A stretch of DNA of 64,000 nt from Apiotrichum sp. Y4204 (taxonomy: Eukaryota; Basidiomycota; Tremellomycetes; Trichosporonales; Trichosporonaceae): assembly GCA_025531455.1 (NCBI GenBank), contig JAMYHL010000010.1:558001-622000 (forward strand), given 5' to 3'. The notes below the pieces were generated by a model, which was given only the letters and a program-made list of their open reading frames with translations, ran no database searches and was not told the origin of the DNA. Numbering within the stretch: the stretch's first letter is position 1; each line of letters starts with the position of its first letter. The translations under genes were made by a program, and so were the position numbers. This document shows positions 1 to 10,210 of this stretch, one piece after another.

Positions 1-1
1 C

Positions 2-3000
2 CAGAGCTTCAACACGAGCAGCTCTGGAACTCCTGATCTTCTCCGCCAGCGCGAGGGTCCACCCGAAGCACTTACTCCTACCGGTGCATCCTCCCGTCAG
101 TCGCGCGGCATTGAGAGCCTTGGCGATGAACTCGACAACAACCTCGAGGCCTCTGGACACCAGCGCACATACTCGGCTGCTTCGAGCCGCGACTTCTCCG
201 ACGATTACGACACCGCTCTCTCGCAGGAAGACCACGACATGCCCTACTCCCAGGGCATGACTCTCAGCGACGAGCTCATCTCGCCGACCTCTTACTCAGA
301 TGCCGGTGTCATGACTGAAGAGAGTTCTCCCATCGACGGCGACACCACACCCTCCAAGAAGGCGATCGCCCTCCCCGCGTTTGTTAACCTCAATGACGAA
401 ATCGCCGACACCGGCGGAGAGACCGAGTTTGAAGATGCTCGCGACGCCCCCACCCCTGTTCCTCGCTCTGAGGCTGCTACCGACACCGAGGCCTACATAA
501 CCGCCACCGCCGGCGAATCGTCGGCAGGCGAGGACTCGGACGACACTCGCCCTCGACACAGCACCCTTGCGCCCCTCGGCCTTGGCCTCAGCACCGCTGT
601 CGCAGCGGCTGGAGGCTGGGCCGGTGCCCGCCGCCTCTCCCGTCGTGCCAGCCGCGAGACCCGCTCGGTCGAGCAGGCCCCGAAGGTGGTGGAGAAGGAG
701 GTCATCCGCGAAGTCATCAAGGAGGTGCCTGTCGAGAAGATTGTCGAGAAGGAAGTCATCAAGGAGGTCCCGGTCGAGAAGATCGTGGAGAAGGAGGTCA
801 TCAAGGAGGTCGAAGTCATCAAAGAGGTGCCCGTCGAGAAGATCGTCGAGAAGATCGTCGAGAAGCCTGTCGAGGTCATCAAGGAGGTCGAGGTCATCAA
901 GGAGGTCGAGGTCATCAAGGAGGTCGAGAAGATCGTTGAGGTCCCCGTCGAGGTCATCAAAGAGGTCGAGGTCATCAAGGAAGTTGAAAAGATTGTCAAC
1001 GTCCCTGTGGAGGTGATCAAGGAGGTCCCCGTCGAGAAGATCGTCGAAAAGGAGATCATCAAGGAGGTCCCCGTCGACCGTATCGTCGAGGTTCCCGTCG
1101 AGGTCATCAAAGAGGTCGAGGTCATCAAAGAGGTCGAGGTCATCAAGGAAGTCGAGGTCATCAAGGAGGTCGAAAAGATCGTCGAGGTCCCCGTCGAGGT
1201 CATCAAGGAGATCGAGGTGATCAAGGAGGTTCCCGTCGAGAAGATCGTCGAAAAGGAGGTCATCAAGGAGGTCCCTGTCGACAAGATTGTCGAAAAGGAG
1301 GTCATCAAGGAGGTCCCCGTCCAAGTCTTCGTCGACAAGGAGAAGATAGTCGACCGCGAGATATTCGTCGACAAGCCCGTGGACAAGATCGTGGAGGTCG
1401 AAAAAATCGTCGAGGTGGAGAAGATTGTCGACCGCCCCGTCGAGAAGATTGTCGAGGTCGAGAAGATCGTCGAGGTCGAGAAGATTGTCGAGGTCGAAAA
1501 GATCGTCGAGGTCGAAAAGATCGTCGAGGTCGAAAAGATTGTCGAAGTCGAAAAGATCGTCGAAGTCCCTGTTGAAAAGATCGTTGAGAAGGAAGTTGTC
1601 AGGGAGGTTCCCGTCACCGTCGAGAAGATTGTCGACCGCCCGGTTGAGGTCATTGTCGAGAAGATTGTCGAGAAGCCTGTTGACAAGATTGTCGAAGTGC
1701 CCAAGATCGTGGAGGTCGAGAAGATTGTCGAAAAGGTTGTCGAGAAGGTCGTCGAAGTGCCCGTCGAAAAGGTCGTCGAACGCATCGTCGAGGTTCCCGT
1801 CAACGTCGACGTGGAGAAGATCGTCGAGAAGGAGGTCATCAAGGAGGTGCCTGTGGAACGCATCGTCGAGGTCGAGAAGGTCGTCGAGAAGATCGTCGAG
1901 ACCAAGGTCGAGGTACCCGTCCCCTTCGAGGTGATCAAGGAGGTGGAAGTCATCAAGGAGGTCATCAAGGAGGTTCCCGTCGACCGCGTTGTCGAGAAGA
2001 TCGTCGAGGTCCCCAAGGTCGTCGAGAAGATTGTGGAGGTGCCAGTCGAGAAGATTGTGCGCGTCCCGGTCGAAAAGGTCGTGGAGAAGATTGTCGAGGT
2101 GGAGAAGATCGTGGAGAAGACGGTGGAAGTGCCCACCGTTGCCGAGCCATCGACCCCCGACGCCAACACCACGCCCATTCCCCGTTCTCCCGATCTTGGC
2201 TTCTTCCGCGTGTCGCCTGGCGCCAACTACGAGTTCCTCAAGGCACCGCCACCACCGATGCCTGGTACGCGCCGCTCCCCACCGCGGACAATGTCCGAGG
2301 ACATTCTTTCTTCCACGCCGCGCATGCGGGATCTTTCAACTTCGTCGTCCACGCCTGCAATTTCAGCCTCGCTCGACGGCCACGACATGCCACCCCCGCC
2401 ATCGCCAATTCAGGGCGAACCCGACAAGTCGAACCCTCCCATGATGCACCTTCCCCCTCCCCCTGCCGTGCCCCCACCTGCGGGTACTGTTGTCAAGAAG
2501 ATGTCTACCGGTCCTTCGCGCCCTACCTCCCCGCCGCCAGACGACTTCCTCATGCGCGCCACCTCGCCGTCGTCGTTTACCTCCGTTCGCCGCACGCAGC
2601 GCCGCAATGGCTCCAACAACATGGGCCCGCCGAGCACTCTCAACCGCCAGACCTCGCTCTCGTCTGTGCTCTCCGAGGCGCGTTCGCCGGTCCCGTCCAA
2701 CGTTGCCGCCTGGGAGAAGTCTCGCGAGAGCGTTCGTCGTCGTGCCACTGCCGTTATAAACGAAAGCGGTCGTACTTCGGGCTACATTTCTGGCTCGAGC
2801 AGTATTTCAGACCTGCGCGAGCGCGACCGCGTCAACTCGTTCTCGTCGGTTGACTCGGTCGTTGGTCCCCACAAGCGCCCACCGCCGAAGCAGAACCCGA
2901 CTGGCACTGACCCGGCCACCATCAACGCCATTACGCAGACGATGATTGGCGAGTACGCGTACAAGTACACTCGCCGCGCGATAGGCCGTGGGCTTTCCGA

Positions 3001-3996
3001 GAACCGTCACAAGCGGTTCTTCTGGGTTCACCCCTACACCAAGACGCTGTACTGGTCGACGCAGGACCCCGGAACCACGGCCGCCACCGAATCGAAGGCG
3101 AAGAGCGTGTACATTATGGGCATCCGCGTGGTGGACGACTACAATGCCGCGCCTCCCGGCTTATACGCCAAGTCGATTGTCGTCAGCACGCTCAACCGCG
3201 AGATTCAGTTCACGGCGACCAGCCAGGACCGCCACGAAATGTGGATCACAGCACTTGGCTTCCTCTTGCAGCACCAGGGACCGAACATGACCAACCCTGC
3301 CAACTTCAGCGTCTCCCAACACAGGGACAACATGTTCACTGCGACGACGATCCGCAACCGCCGTCTGAGTGTCATACCCGATGAGCACGGCAAGCTGCGC
3401 TCGTCGTCCTCGCGCATGAGCCTGCGCAGTCTGGAAGCGACCCCCAAAGCACTCCGCCCTAGCAGCTCAATGAGCACGTCGCGCAAGGCAGCCCAGATCT
3501 CGCGTTCCCACACCGAGTCTTCATACGCGAAGCGCCACGCCATTCCCCAGCCGATGTTCGGTGGCCACCGCTACAAGGGCACATACCGCGGTGCGCCGAT
3601 TGACACGGACCGCGCAGCCATGGAGCGCGAATATGGTCTGAACACCGGCAGCACAGGCGACGATGCCGACGAGTCATTCGAGGGCCTCGACAATGTCCGC
3701 GGTGAGTTCGCGCCACAAGACAAGACATGAAAACACTTCCTTTCAAGTTGTTGATTGTTTGTTCGTTTGGCCATCCTACCTTTTGCACAACAGTGACTGA
3801 CTCTCCAGCATGCTGTGACGGCAAGCACCTTGTCGGTGACGGACACCACCACCACCGACCTAGCCGCGCCAGTGCCGCGTCCCCCGCCTTCCCCGCTGCA
3901 TCCTCCTCTGTCCCCTCTACCCCGATACGCACCCAGACCCCGTCCATCCGCAGCCGGGCAAGCAGCATTCTCTCCACTGTCCGGCGCCGCGACTAA
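2..3996 (+). CDS. Num1/ApsA-like cortical anchor protein with C-terminal PH domain (5' end outside window)
   Basis: The reading frame is open from base 2, so the start lies upstream. Exons are <2-3701 and 3809-3996, joined at a phase-1 GTGAGT...CAG intron; the final residues read STVRRRD. The visible part has an acidic/Ser-rich N-terminal stretch and a repeat of VEKIV/VIKEV units of about 480 residues (about 683-2137). A Pro/Ser-rich linker follows, then a PH domain (about 2920-3285) with the RFFWVHPYTKTLYWS and RHEMWITALGFLL signatures typical of Num1/ApsA/Mcp5. In yeasts and moulds that family binds PI(4,5)P2 at the cortex and captures dynein or mitochondria for nuclear and organelle positioning. 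Family assignment rests on the PH domain; the repeat itself is only compositional. The true length is unknown. Confidence 0.85.
683..2137 (+). repeat. Tandem VEKIV(E/K)xV(I/P)KEV-type coding repeat
   Basis: This is about 1.45 kb of imperfect short repeats inside the Num1-like gene. Units such as VEKIVEKEVIKEVP alternate with VEVIKEVEVIKEV and runs of EVEKIV (about 1440-1560). At DNA level it is dominated by GAGGTC/GAGAAG/ATCGTC words, which also leaves long shadow frames open on both strands. Synonymous differences between units show it is not a recent perfect expansion. Confidence 0.9.
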
Positions 3997-4500
3997 GTCC
4001 GATCGCCATTCCATGTCCTAATTCCGTACCGTATCTCCGAATCACACTGTGATTCACCAGCATACTCGCGTTCCGTGAACGCCCGCCGCCTATATTTTGG
4101 TCAACTTGCGCCCGCGAGTCGCCTGTTCTATATATGCTTTCCCAGCTTCTGCTCCTGTGTTTGTCTCGTTCTCGGGCTCACTCTCTCTTCGATTCTTATA
4201 ACTCGCCCCCGCACACTCAGCTCGCACACTCACACCCACGCTCACTCCCCTTTTCCCTCTCACATCCCATCTCCCACCCACATACACTCCCTCATCATGC
4301 CCGTATACCCTGTGCCTGTGCTTGTATTCCGCATCCCGTACCAAAAACGGCGGTTGAAATGTGACAATGTCTCAGATGCAAAGACGCACACCTGCGATTT
4401 GAAGTGCCACATTTAGGTGGGAAGGAGATGGAATGCTGGTTGTGCAACAGAAGGAATAATCTTCAAACGGTGCATTCTAGATATTCTGCAAGGGGGCAAC
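3997..4500. other. Convergent 3' intergenic region
   Basis: This lies between the stop codons of the Num1-like gene (+) and the glucosyltransferase (-). It is AT/CA-rich with a pyrimidine and CACACTC-rich stretch around 4200-4290. I see no coding exon or RNA gene in it. It probably holds the two 3' UTRs. Confidence 0.6.
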
Positions 4501-7500
4501 TCAGAGCTCGTCGCGCGACGCGCCCTTGGCCTCCTCGTCCTTGTCCGTGGAAGACTCTACAGGCTTCTTAGCCTCGGTGTCCTTTTCACTAGCCTTCTTC
4601 TCTCCACCGAGCACGGCACCAGGGCCCTCGGCAAGGTCGTCGACATTTGCGGCAAGCGCACCGCCGTCCTTCTCAAGCGTGGCGGCAAACGCGGCAATTT
4701 CGCGGTCGTACACGTCCCATTCGGGGATCTGGCGCGCGCGCGACAGCTTGGGCTCCTTGGTAAGTGGGTTCTGGCACAAGTCGACTGTTATCCGTCAGTA
4801 TTTTCCTGGCACTGGGTTCTCACTCGTCTTGGCGGTCTTGAGGCTCTCGTCCGAGCACCAGGTCTGGCACCAGAGCCAGTCCTTGTCGAGCGTGAAAATG
4901 GGGATTTGGCGCTGCATGCTGTTCGGCAGGTCCTGGTCGAGGTTGGCGAGCGAGTTGGGGTCGGCTGAGAGCGCGTGGTAAGTCCCACGCAGACGGTCGC
5001 CCGCCGCGCGTTGACGGAATCGCTTGAGGTCCACGACGTACAGCGCCGAAATGTGGTACGGCAGTCCGCGCAGCTCCTCCTTCCAGTATCCCGTCTTCCA
5101 GAAGCGGAAGCCCTCCATTTCCTCGCGGTCGTCACCCATCGGTGGGTAGCCGTACACGCGTCCGTGGAGGTCGAGGTCGACGAGCTCCTGCAAATCCACG
5201 CGCACGATCTGGTCGGCGTCCACGAAGATCACCTTGTCGAGATCCATCGGGAAGAGGACATCCAGGAAGAGAATCTTGTACCTGCATGTCAACTTCGGCT
5301 GGTTCTACCATGACTCACGCCCAGATGATGCGCTGCTTCTCAGTCTGCGCACGCAGCCACTCGGGCCACTTGTACGTGACGAGCTCGTACTGGAAGCCGT
5401 ATTCCTTGGCAAGATGCGGGAGGAAGTTGATGAATGTAGGCGAAAGGAAGTTCTCGATGAACCAGAACTTGACGCTGCTCTTCGTGTGCTTCATAACTGA
5501 CAAGATCATGATTGACGCAAAGCGCTCGTACAGGAGACCACTGGCCACGGTGAAGATGTTGATGTCAGCGTGTCGCGTCGCAGGCTTGCTGGGCGTGAGG
5601 CCGACCATCTCCTTCATCCTGCGAGTCAGTAACAAGGTAGCTTGCCAGGCGCTGCACGGGAGCACTTACCGAGAAAATACAGCCGATACAACACCCTCCT
5701 GATGGGGCTCGTCAATGAGCACACTCGCGTCCTCCATGCCCGGACGGTGCTCGAAGCGTGGGTAGATGACCTTGCCATCGAACGAATCCAGCGTGAGTGC
5801 CGTACCAGTCACATTGACAGACGGCGACTCCCAGCCGTCCGCACCGGCAGAGGCAATCTCAAAGACCTCGGTACCTCGTCCAGGTCGGATAGCAAGCGAG
5901 TACACGCCCGGTGGTGCCTTGAACTGGAAGTAACCGAGGTTCGCCATGACCTGCGTGTCGGAAACGACGGTGTCGCCACGGCGGAGCTGGAGCTGCAAGC
6001 CACGAGGAGGGGCCATATCTTCGTCGCGTGCGTGGCCATCGATCACGAGCTGCTTGAGATCAAAGAGGACATGCGTCGGCTCGCTCAGGCGTCCAATCAG
6101 AAGGTTATCGAGGTCCAAAGGTGACTCCTTCGGACGCACGATCCACGAACCGGGAGTGTGCATCGCAAGAGTGAATATCGGTGTTGACGGAAGGTCGGTG
6201 AAGCTGACCGCGGGTGTCACCTCATTGCCATCCACGTCAAACGACATGGACGACCGAAGCGCAGAGCGGTAGAACCGCTTTACTTTGAACTAGAGGTGAG
6301 CAGAGATGTCAGAGTATCTGACTTACCTCCTTGGCCCGAATGTTGGGGTCAAAGTAAACCGAGACAGCGACGCCGTCGAGCTCCGCGGCAAGCTAAGAGT
6401 TAGTTCAACATCAGACCAGCGTACCTCACCTTGGCGAGGGCAGAGAGCTTCTGCGCCGCCTCGCTAACAGGGTCCACGACAAGAGCAACGTGGATCGCAG
6501 AGTTCTCGCGATCGCCAACGGTAAACGACCTGTCATTAGCTGAGCATATCCAAGACTTAGCTCACATCTCTCCATCATCCATCTGCTCGTAGAAGCGACT
6601 CCTCGGTGAAGGAGGGTTGACGAAGACGCCCTCGGCACCCTGTGGTGCATACTCGGCCGCCATGATTGAGCTGGCCGTAGAGATGAGGTCGGCGAGCGCG
6701 TTGCGGGGATACGCCTTGGGGTCCTTGAGGAAGGTATGAAGAACGGTGATCACCGGCGCAGCGCGCTTGCGCAGCTCGTAGCGCTCCAAGAAGTCAAAGT
6801 CATCAGCAGAGAATTCCTGGCCTGTGATGGGACCGACGAGCTGCTGTCAGTAGAAGTTGAGAAGGGTTAACTCACGCGGCCGTTCACCAGGATGTGCGGT
6901 TTGCTGTCCTGAATCCTGAGACGGCTGGCGACAAGCGTGCCAACACGCCAGAATTCATCAGCCTTCTCGACATCCGAATCTGTCCAGGGGCCAAAGGTAT
7001 ATGATTCCTTGCTGTCGACATTCCCCGCTCCGTTCAGGCGAAGAACCATCTCGCCGTCAAGTCCCTTCCCATCCATGTCTCCGATGATAAAGTCCATCGT
7101 ATCAGTGTCAACTTTACTCAAGACACCGGCATCGAGGATCTGGTACATGAGCAGGGACACGCGGCGGCCGTTGCCTTTCGACGCAGCAGACGGAGTGTGG
7201 ATGAATCCGAAGCGCGATGAAGCGTTCTCGGACATGGCGTGTTTGACCGCATTCTTGACGAGCGCGACGCCCTCGTCGCTGTTCAAATCGGCAATGATCC
7301 ACATCGTGAGCGGTGTGCCCGCGTCCAAGCGAGGGGGATACAGGAAATCACGCTTTAATATCGCGGCATCATCAGCAAAAACGTCGGCAAGGCTGAAAAT
7401 CTTGACCCCGAGGTCTGAGTCGGGGACAATCAGGGCATTTCGTTGAGGAGATGTCGAAGGGAGGTCGTAGAAGAAGGTGGAGATCGAGTCGCCGTCGAAG

Positions 7501-9872
7501 CTGTGATCCGCGTGCAGCTGCCATTAGTGCCAAGGCCTTTAGGTGTTGTACTTACAGCCTCCTGAAGGTAGCCAACCTGCTCGGTGAAAGTGCTCTGGAG
7601 CGCTTGTGTCCACTGCGCTCCATATGGCGCGTACTTGCCGTTAATGAAGACTGATCCACTCTCGGCGGTGGCGTCGAGACGTTTGGTGTATTTCTCAATT
7701 TTTCCCAGCGCAGCCTTTGCTTCCTCGCTGTCGAGGAACTCCTCAAACGGAATCTTCTTCTCGAAGCGCTCGAACGCCTGCTGAACAACTTCCTTTGGAA
7801 GCGACCCATCCGTCTCGGCGGACTGATAAGCGGCGTAGAGCACGTTGCAGAACTCGCGTGCCTTGCCGTACTTCGTCGCGACGTAGTTGAACGCCTTCGC
7901 GACCATGGCGGAGTCCTCGTTGTCTGTTACGAGAGGCACGACACCGATGTGAATTGGAACGTTGCGCATGATGAGCTGCGCCGCCTGACCGACAATAGCA
8001 TCGATGCCGCGGGGCGTTGCAAGGTCCAGAATCAACACGACGTTCCACGTATTCCGGCGGATGAGGTGCAGCTGGCCGGGATACAGGGGGCGAAGGTATC
8101 CGTTGACTCCAGTGGGCCAGCGGGCGTACTGTGGGTCGTTCTCAAGGTCGTTGAGCCACGAGATCACGTTTCCTCCCTCGCGCCTGTCGGACGCGTCCAC
8201 CAGCCCTTCAGTGGCATCGCGCTCAGTCTGCGCGGCGCCAACAGCCTGGTCTGATATAAGTTCAAGCGCTTGCGCTCGCGTAAGACCCTGTTCAGTGAGG
8301 GACTGAACCAGACGACGCTCGCGCCTGATTGCGTTGAGAAGACCAAACGCTGTGAGCTCTGCCTCGCGCAGCGCACGGCCGTTGATCATGAGCTCGGGGC
8401 CGAAAGGGTGCTTCGCGGCGAGTCGGCGCGCGGTTGCAGTGATGTTTTCGGGGACGTCGACGCGACGCGCAAGCGACGCAGCGTATTTCGGAAGATCTTG
8501 CGAAAGGTGCACAAACTCAGTGAGCGGGTCATCGTCGCCCTTCACGAGCGCGACCGCCTTGAGACCAAGTGCTATAAGTCAGTACGAGCTCACAACAGAG
8601 AACCCAGGGAAAGCAAGGTCGCTGTGTGCCGGGCAGCCAATAACGGAGAGAAATCGCAGCGACGAGCGCATCGGGAGAGACAAGCGCTTGCGGAGCAAAT
8701 AAGAACGAAGAGATTTCTTGGCGACGAGCGCCTCCTCTTCAGGCTCGACAGGTCGCGTACGATTCACGTCTCCGTCGCGTTCGACGACCCAAAGTTCCCA
8801 TGAAATTGGTGGCTCAATGAGACTGTCCCTCTGGCATTCACGCATTTCCCAGATGGGGATGCGGCCACATGTCCCGCTGGCCTCCACGCACTTCCCGGGG
8901 TGGGTCTGCAGCATTGTTTGGGTGGTCGCTTCGCGAGGGCAGAATAAGGATACTCACTGGCAATCTCCTCCTCCGTAAGCGGCGTGGCTGTCTCAGCCCA
9001 CGGGTTCTCCCCAAGGACATCCGCGAACGGCCCCTCGTCATTGGCAGCAGTGAAGGCCTTCTGCTTCTGGGACCCGGTAACGCGGTCGTCGACAACGAGG
9101 TAGTCCGTCTTCTTGAGCGCCATCTCCACGCCGTACCCCGTCAACGGGGTGTGGCGGGTCTCGGCCTCTGACGAGTTGGTGCCGATGGGACGGTAGCGCA
9201 CAATGTACTGGAACGTTGGGACTGCGCGCGCGTGCTCGTCGAGATACTCCAGTAGCGGGAGCGACTCCTCTGCCGGAGAGTAGTACAGCACCGCGCTGGG
9301 GCCCGAGGCGCGGGGTGCGCGCGAAACACGGTCGAATGGCTGCTGCGTGATGGCCTCAGTCCTGCGTGTCAGTCATATCTTTTTACAGCAACTCACGGAT
9401 GACCGACACCGTCCTCGATACCGCGCTCGATATCCTTCCTGAGCTCGGCGACATCGCAGAATCCCTTGCCGCGGTACTCGACCCAGGCGGGACACTCTGC
9501 TGTGCCGAGCTGCGCCTCGCGAGCAGTGTCGTATGATGCGTAGGCGGCGGCGATTCGGGGCGCGGCAGTATGCAGCGCCAGCGCGAGGGAGAGCGTGCTC
9601 CTCGCTCCAGGGTCGCGGAGGAGGGAGTGCGTATCGAGGAGGGTGTATGTCGCCTCGAGGGTTGCCTGCGCGTTGGGCTGGAGCGCGGGCGCGTGCTTCG
9701 TCAAGAGACGGAGGAGGGGAAAGTACGCCGCCGGGTCCTCGTCGCGCACCGTCTCGAGGATTTCTAGAACGAGGCTGGGCGCGGGCCAGCTCGTCTCGAC
9801 GGCGACGCTGAAGGGCGGGGACGACGCGCCCGCCAGCGCGCCGAGGAGCGTCGCGGCAGCGAGCCACTTCAT
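4501..9872 (-). CDS. gpt1: UDP-glucose:glycoprotein glucosyltransferase (ER folding sensor)
   Basis: Eleven exons join in phase to about 1547 aa: 9872-9397, 9361-8958, 8571-7556, 7517-6876, 6843-6566, 6529-6430, 6392-6327, 6289-5670, 5618-5319, 5281-4824, 4784-4501. The first 20 residues ([18 protein letters not shown]) are a signal peptide. The middle has the UGGT thioredoxin-like repeats. The last ~300 residues are a GT24 catalytic domain with the DxD motif in [14 protein letters not shown], then [11 protein letters not shown] and [12 protein letters not shown]. The protein ends in RDEL, an HDEL-like ER retrieval signal. The enzyme reglucosylates misfolded N-glycoproteins in the ER lumen so that calnexin rebinds them. 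Intron 2 (8572-8957, 386 nt) is far longer than the other nine (32-51 nt). Length matches the family. Confidence 0.93.
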
Positions 9873-10210
9873 CGTGCGTGTGTTCTTGTCGGGTTTTGTT
9901 CCGGCCCGTATCCGTTCCGTTTCGCTGCTTTGTTCTCCCTTCGTCTGTGCAGCTTGATAAGACGAAGAGGAAGAGGGTGAGGTGAATCAGGAAACGAGGA
10001 TATCACCTGTTATCACCTCTGTCATGTCAGCCACTCGCGTCAACCAGCTGCAGTGATGCAGTGACGTGGTGAGACCCGTTTCATCATCGCCCCGTCGCGT
10101 GGCAGTCACCAAACGCGTTATGCGGGGCCCCTGTCCTCGCCCTCGAAACACACTACATATCTCAAGAAACCCTGCTGCATAATGTATACCAATACAACTG
10201 TGTAATCCTG
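9873..10210. other. Promoter region of the glucosyltransferase gene
   Basis: 338 bp between the glucosyltransferase start (9872) and the Ku80 stop (10211), both genes on the minus strand. It contains short direct repeats such as TATCACCT (around 10000-10020). No exon or RNA gene is visible. Confidence 0.5.

Noticed and set aside
296..2226. Long minus-strand frames over the Num1-like repeat
   Set aside because: They exist only because the sense repeat is built from few codons. The peptides are simple LLDD or STIFST repeats.
8579..8914. 111-codon frame as an extra glucosyltransferase exon
   Set aside because: Direct joining of the flanking exons gives the conserved [22 protein letters not shown]. 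The extra frame has no family similarity and ends in a stop at the branch site.
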